Below, in pieces: positions 31,861 through 40,415 of a DNA stretch of 64,000 nucleotides. Below the pieces are notes generated by a model. That model was not told where the DNA came from, searched no databases, and saw only the letters and a list, made by a program, of their open reading frames with translations. How positions within the stretch are numbered: position 1 is the first letter of the stretch; the number at the start of each line of letters is the position of its first letter. The stretch covers positions 248,001 to 312,000 of the forward strand of contig NZ_JBIPKH010000001.1 of assembly GCF_044068625.1 (NCBI RefSeq), written 5' to 3'. The stretch is from Desulfurivibrio sp044068625. Lineage in GTDB: Bacteria; Desulfobacterota; Desulfobulbia; Desulfobulbales; Desulfurivibrionaceae. The position numbers were made by a program, and so were the translations under genes.

Positions 31861-31982
31861 TCAAGCCAGCAGGCTGGCCCCGGTGGGGTGCCGGGGTCTA
31901 AACACACCGTTTTACCCCTTTTTCCCCAGCAGGCAGCACCGCTCAATCACCGCTTAAAAGCCAAGAGGAGGAACCGCAAGCC

Positions 31983-34244
31983 ATGCCCGCAAAAGCAGCC
32001 GCCGAAAAATTGCCCGCCCAGGCCACGAAACCCAAGTTTTCCGCCAACGCCCTCACCGTCCTTAAGCGCCGCTACCTGAAAAAGGATGCCCAGGGCAAGG
32101 TTCTGGAAACTCCCCAGCAGATGCTCTGGCGGGTGGCAAAGACGGTGGCTGCCGCCGACACCCTCTACGATTCCGGCGCCGATGTCGACTCCCTGGCCCT
32201 GACCTTCTACAACCTGATGGCCGGCCTGGATTTCATGCCCAACTCCCCCACCCTGATGAATGCCGGCCGCAAGCTGGGCCAGCTCTCGGCCTGTTTCGTG
32301 CTGCCCATCGAAGATTCCATGCCCAGCATCTTTGAGGCGGTCAAGCAGACCGCCCTGATCCACCAGAGCGGCGGGGGCACCGGCTTCTCCTTCTCCCGGA
32401 TTCGCCCCAAAAACGACGTGGTCCACTCCACCAAGGGAATCTCCAGCGGCCCGCTCTCCTTCATGTCGGTTTTTGACTGCGCCACCGAAACCATCAAGCA
32501 GGGCGGCACCCGGCGCGGGGCCAACATGGCGATTCTGCGGGTGGACCACCCCGACATCATGGACTTCATCAAGGTCAAATCGGACCTCAACGTGCTGCAC
32601 AACTTCAACCTCTCGGTGGCGATCACCGATGAGTTCATGCGGGCCCTGGCCGAAAATGGCGACTACGCCCTGATCAACCCCAGGAACGGCGAGATCGTCA
32701 AATACCAGAACGCCGCCAAGCTCTTCCGCCAGATCGTCAAGCAGGCCTGGCTTTCGGGGGAGCCGGGAATCGTCTTCATCGACCGCATCAACGCCGACAA
32801 CCCCACCCCGGAGGCCGGGGAGATCGAATCGACCAACCCCTGCGGTGAGCAGCCCTTGCTGCCCTACGAGTCATGCAACCTGGGCTCCATCAACCTGGCC
32901 AACATGATCAAGGAGGGCGAAGTTGACTGGCAGCGACTGGGGCTGGTGGTGGAGCAGGCGGTCCATTTCCTCGACAACGTGGTGGATATCAACAAGTACC
33001 CCCTGCCGGAAATCGAAAGGGTGACCAAGCTCAACCGCAAGATCGGCCTGGGGGTGATGGGCTTTGCCGACCTGCTGATCCAGCTGGAGATCCCCTACTC
33101 CTCGGCGGAAGCGGTGAGCAAGGCTGAAGAGGTGATGCGCTTTATCGACCAGCAGGCCCTGAAAGCCAGCATCATCCTGGGCAAGGCCCGGGGAGCCTTC
33201 CCCAACTTCCCCGCCAGCATTTACGGCCGGCAGGAACCCAACACCCCGGTGCGCAACGCCACCCGTACCACCATCGCCCCCACCGGCACCATCAGCATTC
33301 TGGCCGGCTGCTCCAGCGGCGTTGAGCCCCTGTTTGCCGTGGCCTTCCTCCGCCGGGTGATGGACAACGACGAGCTGTTCGAGGTTAATCCGCTCTTTGA
33401 GCAGCTGGCCAAAAACGAGGATTTCTACTCCCACGAACTGGTCCGCCGGATCGCCCACCACGGCACCTTGGCCAATATCGAGGAGATTCCCGAAAAATAC
33501 CGGCGGATTTTCGAAACCGCCCACGATATCACCCCCCGCAACCATCTTGAGATCCAGGCCTCCTTCCAGCGCCACACCAACAACGCGGTCAGCAAAACCA
33601 TCAACTTCTCCCATGAAGCCAACGAGGATGATGTCCGCGAGGCTTACATGCTGGCCTACGAGCTGGGCTGCAAGGGGGTGACCATCTACCGGGACGGCTG
33701 CCGGGACAACCAGGTGCTCAATATCGGCAAAACCGATAAAAAGGCGGCCCCGGCCCAGGTACTGCCCCAAAAACCGGTCAAGCGCGACCGGCCGGCCATG
33801 CTCTCCGGCTGCACCTATCAGATGACCAGCGGCTGCGGTCCCATGTATGTCACCATCAACGAGGATGAAGAGCATCGCTTCTTCGAGCTGTTCAATACGG
33901 TGGGCAAGGCCGGCGGTTGCGCGGCCAGCCAGTGTGAGGCCATCGGCCGCCTGGTTTCCCTGGCCTGGCGCAGCGGCATGCCGCCGGAACCCATCGTCAA
34001 GCAGTTGATCGGAATCAGTTGCCACAAACCCTCAGGTTTCGGGGAAAACAAGGTGACCTCCTGCGCCGACGCCATCGCCCAGGCGATCCGCCGCCATCTG
34101 GAAAGAACCAATGGCCACCGGGACAACAGCCTGGTGGCCCAGGCCAACGCCATGTTCGGCGCCTGCCCCGAATGCGGGGGAGTGATCGAACATGAGGGGG
34201 GCTGTTGCGTCTGTCATGCCTGCGGCTACTCCGAATGCGGCTGA
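31983..34244 (+). CDS. nrdJ: Adenosylcobalamin-dependent ribonucleotide reductase (class II)
   Basis: The 753-aa product shows the class II signature: FMPNSPTLMNAGRKLGQLSA, CFVLPIEDSMPSIFEAVK, SGGGTGFSFSRIRP, IKQGGTRRGANMAILRVDHP, active-site loop NPCGEQPLLPYESCNLGSIN, ATRTTIAPTGTISILAGCSS, and a zinc-ribbon C-terminus (CPECGGVI then CCVCHACGYSECG). It makes deoxyribonucleotides from ribonucleotides independently of oxygen, needing B12. It has an AGGAGGA ribosome binding site. Regulation by NrdR is suggested by the upstream boxes. Confidence 0.97.
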   Translation: MPAKAAAEKLPAQATKPKFSANALTVLKRRYLKKDAQGKVLETPQQMLWRVAKTVAAADTLYDSGADVDSLALTFYNLMAGLDFMPNSPTLMNAGRKLGQLSACFVLPIEDSMPSIFEAVKQTALIHQSGGGTGFSFSRIRPKNDVVHSTKGISSGPLSFMSVFDCATETIKQGGTRRGANMAILRVDHPDIMDFIKVKSDLNVLHNFNLSVAITDEFMRALAENGDYALINPRNGEIVKYQNAAKLFRQIVKQAWLSGEPGIVFIDRINADNPTPEAGEIESTNPCGEQPLLPYESCNLGSINLANMIKEGEVDWQRLGLVVEQAVHFLDNVVDINKYPLPEIERVTKLNRKIGLGVMGFADLLIQLEIPYSSAEAVSKAEEVMRFIDQQALKASIILGKARGAFPNFPASIYGRQEPNTPVRNATRTTIAPTGTISILAGCSSGVEPLFAVAFLRRVMDNDELFEVNPLFEQLAKNEDFYSHELVRRIAHHGTLANIEEIPEKYRRIFETAHDITPRNHLEIQASFQRHTNNAVSKTINFSHEANEDDVREAYMLAYELGCKGVTIYRDGCRDNQVLNIGKTDKKAAPAQVLPQKPVKRDRPAMLSGCTYQMTSGCGPMYVTINEDEEHRFFELFNTVGKAGGCAASQCEAIGRLVSLAWRSGMPPEPIVKQLIGISCHKPSGFGENKVTSCADAIAQAIRRHLERTNGHRDNSLVAQANAMFGACPECGGVIEHEGGCCVCHACGYSECG

Positions 34245-34269
34245 TCCTTAAATCATTGGGAGACTACTG

Positions 34270-34815
34270 ATGGGTTCGGTTGGAATTTTTGCGGAAGTCA
34301 GCGGGTTTTACCGGATTATTCCCCTGCAGCCCCTGCGGCGAACGCCGGGGGTACTGTTCGACAACGTCCCCATGGGCTTCCTGCCCCGGATCGACGCCAT
34401 CGACCGGGTGCTGCACCAGAGTAGCGCCATCTCCCCCGGCCCCGTGGGGGAGGTGGCGCGCCCCTGGTATATGCACCCCCACCAGGATGACAATCTGATC
34501 GTCCTTTCTGGCCGACGGGAGGTGGATATCTATCGGCGGGAGCATGGCCGGGCCAGCTTCACCGTGACCCCCGACCAGATTTTGCAAAACGGCGAGGTAC
34601 TCTTCGACGGGCCGGCCATGCTGGTCTGGCCCCGCCACGTCTTCCACCGGATCGTCAGCGGCCCGAAGGGCTCGGCCTCGCTCAACTTCGCCGTCCACTA
34701 TCCGGGCCTGGATCCGCGGACCAATTTCAGCATCTACCGCCTGGAGGAGGAGAGCGGCCGGTTCGAGGTGATCCGGGAAGGGTTCCGCGATCAGGCCCCC
34801 CTGCAAAGCCCGTGA
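34270..34815 (+). CDS. Cupin-like protein
   Basis: The 181-aa product contains a cupin-type strand series: RPWYMHPHQDDNLIVLSGRR, EVDIYRREHGRASFTVT, ILQNGEVLFDGPAMLVWPRH and VFHRIVSGPKGSASLNFAVH. The His residues (HPH, H in PRHVFHRI) could bind a metal. The ATG at 34270 follows GGGAGAC. Its stop overlaps the GTG start of the methyltransferase gene, so the two are coupled and sit 25 nt behind nrdJ. Substrate and role are unknown. Confidence 0.65.
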   Translation: MGSVGIFAEVSGFYRIIPLQPLRRTPGVLFDNVPMGFLPRIDAIDRVLHQSSAISPGPVGEVARPWYMHPHQDDNLIVLSGRREVDIYRREHGRASFTVTPDQILQNGEVLFDGPAMLVWPRHVFHRIVSGPKGSASLNFAVHYPGLDPRTNFSIYRLEEESGRFEVIREGFRDQAPLQSP

Positions 34816-35957
34816 ACTCTTTTCTTTACCAGCAAAAGGGCGGCTACTTCGCCCAGGTGGCGGAGAATCTGGAGGAGGCCGCCGCCGGTGAGCTGGCCGG
34901 CCTGGGGGCCCAACGTTTGAACCCCACCCACCGGGGGGTCTACTTCAACGCCCAAGCCAAAGCCCTCTACCGGATCGTCTATCAGACCCGCCTCTGCACC
35001 AGGGTGCTGGCCCCCCTGCTCCACTTCGATTGCCACAGCACCAAATATCTCTACAAGACCGCCCTGACCCTGCCCTGGGACCAGCTGCTGGGGCTTGACC
35101 AGTCATTTATGATCAACGCCCGGGTCAGCGACAGCAAGATCAGCCACTCCCGCTACGCCGCCCTCCGTTTAAAGGACGCCATCGTCGACTGGTTCCAGCA
35201 GCATTTTGCCGCCCGCCCCAATGTGGACAGGGAGCGGCCCGACCTGGTTTTCGACCTCCATATCCGCCACAACCAGGCGGTGATCAGCCTGGACCTGGCC
35301 GGCGAGTCCCTCCACCGCCGCCATTACCGCCAAGAGAGCGTCGAGGCGCCCATCCAGGAAACCCTGGCGGCGGCGATGATCGATTTTTCCGGCTGGAACG
35401 GCGACCGGCAACTGGTGGACCCCATGTGTGGTTCCGGGACTCTGCTGGCTGAGGCCTTGATGCGCCGAACCCGGATTCCGGCAGGCTATCTGCGCCATGA
35501 GTTTGGCTTTCAATATCTACCTGATTTCATCCCGGAACTCTGGCTCCAGGTCAAGGCCGAAGCCCAGGCGGCCATCCGCTCGCTGCCCATCGGCTTGCTG
35601 CTGGGTAGCGACCACGATCCCTCCGCCATCCGGGCCGCCCGCCGCAACCTCAACCTCCTGCCCCACGGCACCCAGGTGGGGCTAAAGGTCAGTACTTTTC
35701 AGCAACTGGCCCCCATCAACAACGCGGTGATCGTCAGCAACCCGCCCTACGGGGTGCGTTTGGGAGATCGGGCGGCGGCCGCCGCCCTGGTCCAAGAACT
35801 GGGAACCTTTCTGAAACATCGCTGCACCGGCTCCACCGCCTGCCTCTATTTCGGTGACCGCCAACTGATCAAAGAGATCGGCCTTAAGCCCAGCCGGAAA
35901 ATAAACTTGCGCAACGGCGGCCTGGACGGCATCCTGGCGCGCTACGAACTCTACTGA
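34812..35957 (+). CDS. THUMP-domain class I RNA methyltransferase (RlmL N-terminal/YcbY type)
   Basis: The 381-aa product starts at a GTG at 34812 (GTGA overlap with the preceding stop). The N-terminal ferredoxin-like/THUMP part (residues about 1-165; RVSDSKISHSRYAALRLKDA, LVFDLHIRHNQAVISLDLAG) precedes a SAM-binding Rossmann domain with LVDPMCGSGTLLAEAL, GSDHDPSAIRAARRNL and the catalytic IVSNPPYGVRLGD. This is the architecture of 23S rRNA m2G2445 methyltransferase RlmL without its C-terminal RlmK half. Assignment to rRNA is from the family. Confidence 0.88.
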   Translation: MNSFLYQQKGGYFAQVAENLEEAAAGELAGLGAQRLNPTHRGVYFNAQAKALYRIVYQTRLCTRVLAPLLHFDCHSTKYLYKTALTLPWDQLLGLDQSFMINARVSDSKISHSRYAALRLKDAIVDWFQQHFAARPNVDRERPDLVFDLHIRHNQAVISLDLAGESLHRRHYRQESVEAPIQETLAAAMIDFSGWNGDRQLVDPMCGSGTLLAEALMRRTRIPAGYLRHEFGFQYLPDFIPELWLQVKAEAQAAIRSLPIGLLLGSDHDPSAIRAARRNLNLLPHGTQVGLKVSTFQQLAPINNAVIVSNPPYGVRLGDRAAAAALVQELGTFLKHRCTGSTACLYFGDRQLIKEIGLKPSRKINLRNGGLDGILARYELY

Positions 35958-35958
35958 G

Positions 35959-36166
35959 ATGCAAAAGCTTCTTAAGGAGGAGGCCATTCAGGGCTCCCGG
36001 CTCAACCTGGCCTTAACCGGCACGGGAATCTCGGTGGAATCGGGGATCCCGGGCTTCCGCGGCGTGGACCCAATATGACCCGGCCGAGTATGCCACCATC
36101 GAAGCCTTCGAGCGTGACCCGGCCCTGGTTGCGGCAATCAACTTCAGGTGGTCAGGACAGCCATGA
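35959..36166 (+). pseudogene. Sir2-type NAD-dependent deacetylase remnant (frameshifted, truncated)
   Basis: Frame 1 (35959-36078) gives a 39-aa piece with NLALTGTGISVESGIPGFRG, matching the Sir2 NAD-binding motif ALTGAGISxESGIPDFRG but with Ala to Thr and Asp to Gly changes. After VDPI it hits TGA. In another frame from 36074 the sequence YDPAEYATIEAFERDPAL continues the sirtuin homology, so a deletion/frameshift separates them and the intervening GGLW part is lost. Homology ends near 36130, where the tail runs into the convergent HDOD gene; the remaining 150 or so codons of a sirtuin are absent. Confidence 0.85.
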
Positions 36167-37574
36167 GGGAGCGGGGCAGTGAGGGTAAACGCGAACGCAG
36201 GTTGGCCAGGACCCGCTGATAAAGCAGTTCCGGATCGCGGAGGTCGCCCAGCTTGAGGGCGGCAATGTAGCCATCGGTGAAAAGACCATCTTTACCTTCC
36301 GCCGAGCCGTGCAAGCGTTGATAGAAACAGTCGGCCAGGTGCAGCAGGGCCACATTCTCCAAAACGTCGTGGGGCACATGCAGGGGCAGAGCGAAATCGG
36401 GATAGTGCCGATATTCGATACTTCTACAGAGGTTCTCGGGAAGCTTCCAGGTCCGCAGCAGTTCGGCCCCCAGCCCGGCGGGCTCGATGGTCATCAACAG
36501 ACGCTGTAACTTGGGATTCTGGGTTTTCAGCAACTCGAGCACGACGCTGCCAATCTCATTGAGCAGGCCGATGGTGGAGAGCTCCGCCGGGTTGCCCCGC
36601 CAGGTGACCTGGGAGATCGTGAAGGCCAGATGGGAGGTCTCAAGAGAACGGTTATAGATCTCCAGAAACTGGGGGGTTTCGGGCAGACTCTTGCGCATGC
36701 TTTCGGACATGATCAACTGATAAACGGCGTCGAAACCCAATTGGGTCACGGCGCGATTGACATTGTCGATCTTGCTTTCCAGCCCGTAGAGGGGGGAATT
36801 GATCGCTTTGAGCAGGATGCCGGCCAGGGCGGGATCGGACTTGACCAGCTCCACCACCTCGTTCAGGGTGGTCCGCTCATCGAAAAGCTTGCCGAGCAGG
36901 GTGGTGGTTGACACCGGCAGCCGCGGAACCTTCTGGATCACCCCCTGAACCGTATCGCTTTTCGCAAACCCCGTGTCCCCGGTGGTCCGGAAACGATAGA
37001 GCGCCTCCACCAAAGCCTGATTGCGCCGCTTGATCGCCCCGGTCCGAGCCGAAAGCTCGCTGAGGCGGGAGCGATGGGCCTTCTGCTGATGCCTGACCAG
37101 CCTGAGCTTCAACCGGTCATCCAGGCTGCCGTAGGTCGCTCGATCCAGCACCAGGATCGAGGCGGCACTCATGGCGACGGCCGAGTTAAGGTAGGGCTCA
37201 GCGGTATGGAAATCCAGATCTCCCACCCAGTCGCCGGCGTCGGCCAGCAACACGGTCCCAACCCCGGTGTCACCCTGGAGCGCCACCTTGCCTTTGAGCA
37301 GCAGATAGAGGAGATCCGCCTTCTCTCCGGCCCGAAACAGGGTCGTGCCGGGCTCCAATACCCGGATTTTGCCCGCGCCATAGATGGCGGCAAAATCCGC
37401 GTCGCGCAAGCCCTCCAAGGTCAGCGCCCGGGAGATGGCGGCCCCGGCACAGGGGCCGGTGGTCTTGGCCGCCACCGCCTTAACGCCACCCTTGCCATCG
37501 GCGGCGGTGGAAGCCTGGGGATCGTCGGCGCCCTCCTGAGCGGTGGCACTTTTACGTTTCAAAAATCCGATCAT
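36144..37574 (-). CDS. Cyclic-nucleotide-binding-like plus HDOD domain signalling protein
   Basis: The 476-aa product has a CNMP/Crp-like sensor at about 60-165 (VLEPGTTLFRAGEKADLLYL, LLKGKVALQGD, LADAGDWVGDLDF), a coiled linker (about 165-205) and an HDOD domain at about 210-420 (VPRLPVSTTTLLGKLFDERT, LVKSDPALAGILLKAINSPL, VNRAVTQLGFDAVYQLIMSE). HDOD proteins act in signal transduction, often beside cyclic-di-GMP or chemotaxis components. An HD-GYP protein is encoded nearby. The ATG at 37574 has GGGAGT upstream. Confidence 0.88.
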   Translation of the reverse strand: MIGFLKRKSATAQEGADDPQASTAADGKGGVKAVAAKTTGPCAGAAISRALTLEGLRDADFAAIYGAGKIRVLEPGTTLFRAGEKADLLYLLLKGKVALQGDTGVGTVLLADAGDWVGDLDFHTAEPYLNSAVAMSAASILVLDRATYGSLDDRLKLRLVRHQQKAHRSRLSELSARTGAIKRRNQALVEALYRFRTTGDTGFAKSDTVQGVIQKVPRLPVSTTTLLGKLFDERTTLNEVVELVKSDPALAGILLKAINSPLYGLESKIDNVNRAVTQLGFDAVYQLIMSESMRKSLPETPQFLEIYNRSLETSHLAFTISQVTWRGNPAELSTIGLLNEIGSVVLELLKTQNPKLQRLLMTIEPAGLGAELLRTWKLPENLCRSIEYRHYPDFALPLHVPHDVLENVALLHLADCFYQRLHGSAEGKDGLFTDGYIAALKLGDLRDPELLYQRVLANLRSRLPSLPRSLMAVLTT

Positions 37575-37663
37575 CGATTACTCCCCGTGCTCAATGGGGC
37601 GCCTACCCCGGGCGCCATCTTCCCGCCATGGCTCCTGCTCGCCAACCTGGCCGACATCTGTTT

Positions 37664-37692
37664 GGATTAACGATTGGCCGGCATTTTGTCAA
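37664..37692 (-). promoter_or_regulatory. Possible promoter of the HDOD gene
   Basis: On the minus strand TTGACA (37687-37692), 17-nt spacer, TAATCC (37664-37669, weak). The -35 is perfect and the leader would be about 80 nt. Confidence 0.35.
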
Positions 37693-37761
37693 TCAAAACT
37701 TACAGTTTACAATAACCCAACTGCCGCTCCCGGCCAGCCAGCATTAGGGAAAGGCTCGGAC

Positions 37762-37839
37762 CTATTTGCCAGCGCCCGACAGCAGCAGGCCCAGGAAAGA
37801 GACTATCCCTGGCAACTTGTTAAACGCTGGCAAATCCAT
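37762..37839 (-). CDS. Candidate 25-aa hydrophobic small protein
   Basis: The ATG at 37839 is preceded at 5 nt by GGGGAGG, one of the strongest ribosome binding sites in the window. The 25-aa product has a hydrophobic core (LPGIVSFLGLLLSGAG) long enough to sit in a membrane. Codons 2-6 are complementary over 11 bp to the last codons and stop, so the mRNA could fold end to end. An alternative in-frame ATG at 37857 would add six residues. Small size makes chance possible; no homologue was recognised. Confidence 0.3.
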   Translation of the reverse strand: MDLPAFNKLPGIVSFLGLLLSGAGK

Positions 37840-37994
37840 GATGGCCTCCCCTTTCATAGCGACCCGATTCGACGGCAAAAGGCTGTCCGACTGACGGAAA
37901 CCACCGGCTGGAGCCGCAATTTTCTCTTCATCATGGCTCGTTGCCGATCGATGGGTCAACCATTAAATTGGCCTGATCACCGCAGCCAACCCCA

Positions 37995-39911
37995 TCAGGG
38001 GCGCAGGCTTGCCCGCAGCTCCAACCTGGCCTCATGGATTGCCGAGACCATCTCTCCCTTGAATTTTTCACGGTTAACCACCTCTTCCAGCATCAACAGT
38101 CCTTTGTCCATGGCCATGCCCGCGGCAGCACCCCCAACAACCCCGCCCACCGCCGCCCCCAGGACGGTGCCCACCCCCGGAACGGCCGAGCCGATTGTGC
38201 CCCCGATGCCCGCCCCGCCTGCCGCACCCCCGACAACCCCGACAAGTTTGCCACCCAACAGCTTGCCCGCAGATTTCACCGCAAGCTTGAAGACCCCCTT
38301 TCCAGACACCTTACCGATCACCTTGGCAACCACCCCCGCGGAAACGATCCCGGCGGCACCGCCGGCTCCCAGCCTGGCTTCCAGGGGAATGGCATCACTT
38401 TGCTCCGGGGGATTTAATACCTCACCGAGGGAAAACTGCTGAACCACTCTGAAGCTGGTGCCGGGCGACGGCTCAATCCGATTGCTCTCCATGATCCTGA
38501 CGGCGGTTTCCCCATACTCACGCCTTAAAGACTCCTGCAGCTCGATGGCCCGGTGCAGGGTGGTCTCAAAATTATCAAATGGCCCTCCCTGCTGGAGTTT
38601 TTCGACCAGCTTCTTCGTCATGTACCCTTCGATATCGCCCCGCAGCAGGTTGGCAATCCGCAAGTATTCGGCGGTAAGGGAGTAATACCAGTCCAGGAAG
38701 GAATCGACGTTGCTCTCCAACAGGTCGAAGGCCCGGTCGAGTTCATATTCAAGCTCGGGGAGCGCCTCGTCCCGCCTGGCCAAAGTTTTCAGCCGGGCAT
38801 CCTTCAACTCTTCGGTGATCCCGGGCCGGTAAAAGTGGTCATCGATCTGAACCACGATAAGATCAGCCTTAGCCCTGGCCTCGATAAAGGTTGGACTGTT
38901 ATGGCGCAACAAGCTTTCGGTGGAGGTGAAGATCGGCAGATAGATGAAAAGAGCGAAAAAAGTAAGTCCGGCGCTGATGGCAGCCACCCGTCCACGGCTG
39001 AGCCGGGCCGGCCTTTCCGCTTCCGAAAGCGGGATGAAAACCCGCCGGTATTCCACCGCCGGAATCAAAAAACAACCGAGCATGGCGCAGGCGTTGAAAA
39101 AAACCGTAAAGCCGCCCAGCCCAAAGAGCATAAGGGCCCAAAGCGAATTTACTCGCCCCAGATGACCAAGGGCAAAATCCTTGGCACCGTCATAGTAGGC
39201 GATGAACCTGGATAGCTCGAAGGCCAGGGCACTGCCCACAATCTCCGCGTCAGGGTTTCCTCGAGCCGCGATGGCCGCCTCCAGGGAGTCATGGCGCGGG
39301 AGGTCAGCGAAATAATGGATCACAACGAGATGGAGCAGAACCAGCAAAACGGGAGTAACCCGGCGCGACCACCGAAAGGCCACCGCCGTGACCAGGTAGG
39401 GCTTGTATTCATTGGCGATCAGGTTGCGCAAAACCATGAAGACGCCCCAGAAGAGGGGGACAACCAGAAAAAATACCAGCCATTCAAGCCTGGAATAGGT
39501 GTGAAACTGGAGCAGCCAAAAAAAAGAGGTGATCATCGCCCAAAGGGACCAGCCGATAATGGCGAAAACTCGGCCGGAGAAAAGACGGTAGAGTCGACCG
39601 CGACTGGCAAAGGCGGTCAAACGGTGAATTTTGGCGACCGTAGTCAGATAGAGTCCGCTCAGGACAATGGGTACACTGAACAACCAGCCACCCAAAAGCA
39701 CGGCCCATGGGTCTTGAACCGCGAACCCCCGGCCCACAAGGTAGGTGCAGAGAACCCAAACAATTGCCATGGCGGCGTAGGCGCTTGCAGTGGCAACATG
39801 CCCCCCATGGGCAAAAAAGGCGCGCCGGCCGATAGCTCGCCGCTCTTGAACGCTCAAGGACGCATGATCGGCACTGGGAGCAGCGGCTTCGGGATCGGGG
39901 TTACGGGCCAT
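37995..39911 (-). CDS. Multi-pass membrane protein with C-terminal glycine-zipper segment
   Basis: The 638-aa product has about six membrane helices in residues 40-345 (for example AYAAMAIVWVLCTYLVG, LFSVPIVLSGLYLTT, WLVFFLVVPLFWGVFMVL, LLVLLHLVVIHYF, LFGLGGFTVFFNACAMLGCF, AISAGLTFFALFIYLPIF), a soluble middle region with helices (about 345-510) and a Gly/Ala-rich run at about 540-605 (KLVGVVGGAAGGAGIGG, GSAVPGVGTVLGAAVGGVVG). Such glycine zippers pack helices in membranes or form pores. I do not recognise the family. It is followed by an HDOD gene on the same strand, but 420 nt separate them. Confidence 0.65.
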   Translation of the reverse strand: MARNPDPEAAAPSADHASLSVQERRAIGRRAFFAHGGHVATASAYAAMAIVWVLCTYLVGRGFAVQDPWAVLLGGWLFSVPIVLSGLYLTTVAKIHRLTAFASRGRLYRLFSGRVFAIIGWSLWAMITSFFWLLQFHTYSRLEWLVFFLVVPLFWGVFMVLRNLIANEYKPYLVTAVAFRWSRRVTPVLLVLLHLVVIHYFADLPRHDSLEAAIAARGNPDAEIVGSALAFELSRFIAYYDGAKDFALGHLGRVNSLWALMLFGLGGFTVFFNACAMLGCFLIPAVEYRRVFIPLSEAERPARLSRGRVAAISAGLTFFALFIYLPIFTSTESLLRHNSPTFIEARAKADLIVVQIDDHFYRPGITEELKDARLKTLARRDEALPELEYELDRAFDLLESNVDSFLDWYYSLTAEYLRIANLLRGDIEGYMTKKLVEKLQQGGPFDNFETTLHRAIELQESLRREYGETAVRIMESNRIEPSPGTSFRVVQQFSLGEVLNPPEQSDAIPLEARLGAGGAAGIVSAGVVAKVIGKVSGKGVFKLAVKSAGKLLGGKLVGVVGGAAGGAGIGGTIGSAVPGVGTVLGAAVGGVVGGAAAGMAMDKGLLMLEEVVNREKFKGEMVSAIHEARLELRASLRP

Positions 39912-39989
39912 CCCGCTATTCTACAGGATGAGATAAAACTGAACCAAACTAAAAAGGGGGACCAGGTGGTGATGGCGAGTCCGTGGGTT

Positions 39990-40397
39990 CTATCTTTGTA
40001 CAGCTTTGAACCAGATGACTTCGCGCTGGTTCCGGTAGGAGAGCAGGTTTTGGCGGCGGTCGTACCTGAGGCGGAAATCCAGGGCCATCCCTTCATCGTC
40101 GCGGCAATGAAGGGTGAAGAAGCTCTCCTGGCCGGTGGCCGCCAACTCCTCCGTAATGCCGGTCAGAGTATAATAGTAGACGTTGCCGTCGGCGGCGCCG
40201 ATGACCAAGGACTCCCTGCTGATGTCCAGAAAGCAGGCCTGATAACGGGGGTCGGAGGAATACCACTCCCCGAGAATCTCCGGCGGCAGCTCGGCAGATT
40301 CACGCCCCGCCAGGAAGAAGAGCGCACCGGTCAGCAGCAGGAGAACGGCAACCAGCAGGGCCGGTTTGCGCACCTTGTTATCAGCTAATAATTTCAT
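39990..40397 (-). CDS. Small membrane-anchored protein of unknown function
   Basis: The 135-aa product has an N-terminal membrane helix (PALLVAVLLLLTGALFFLAG) and a roughly 100-aa extracytoplasmic beta-rich domain (EILGEWYSSDPRYQACFLDI, DGNVYYYTLTGITEELAATG, LDFRLRYDRRQNLLSYRNQR). The helix could be an uncleaved signal anchor. It starts 18 nt after the HD-GYP gene, so the two are likely co-transcribed. No family was recognised. Confidence 0.65.
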   Translation of the reverse strand: MKLLADNKVRKPALLVAVLLLLTGALFFLAGRESAELPPEILGEWYSSDPRYQACFLDISRESLVIGAADGNVYYYTLTGITEELAATGQESFFTLHCRDDEGMALDFRLRYDRRQNLLSYRNQREVIWFKAVQR

Positions 40398-40415
40398 GGT
40401 GCCACCATTGGTATT

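Larger units (their letters stand above)
31566..31982. other. Divergent intergenic region between the DUF3334 gene and nrdJ
   Basis: This 417-nt region contains a tandem 26-bp palindromic repeat (31656-31707) and two putative NrdR boxes overlapping a plausible nrdJ promoter (31813-31860). I looked for the GCCACTG box and paired stems of a cobalamin riboswitch and did not find them. The ribosome binding site AGGAGGA lies 12 nt before the nrdJ ATG. Confidence 0.6.
37575..37994. other. Intergenic region upstream of the HDOD gene
   Basis: This 420-nt region holds a possible minus-strand promoter (37664-37692), an 11-bp inverted repeat (37764-37774 with 37825-37835) and a small minus-strand ORF wrapped by it. 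No larger coding region is convincing. Confidence 0.6.

Noticed and set aside
31566..31982. Cobalamin riboswitch upstream of the B12-dependent reductase
   Set aside because: No GCCACTG-type B12 box or paired stems were found in the leader; NrdR boxes explain regulation better.
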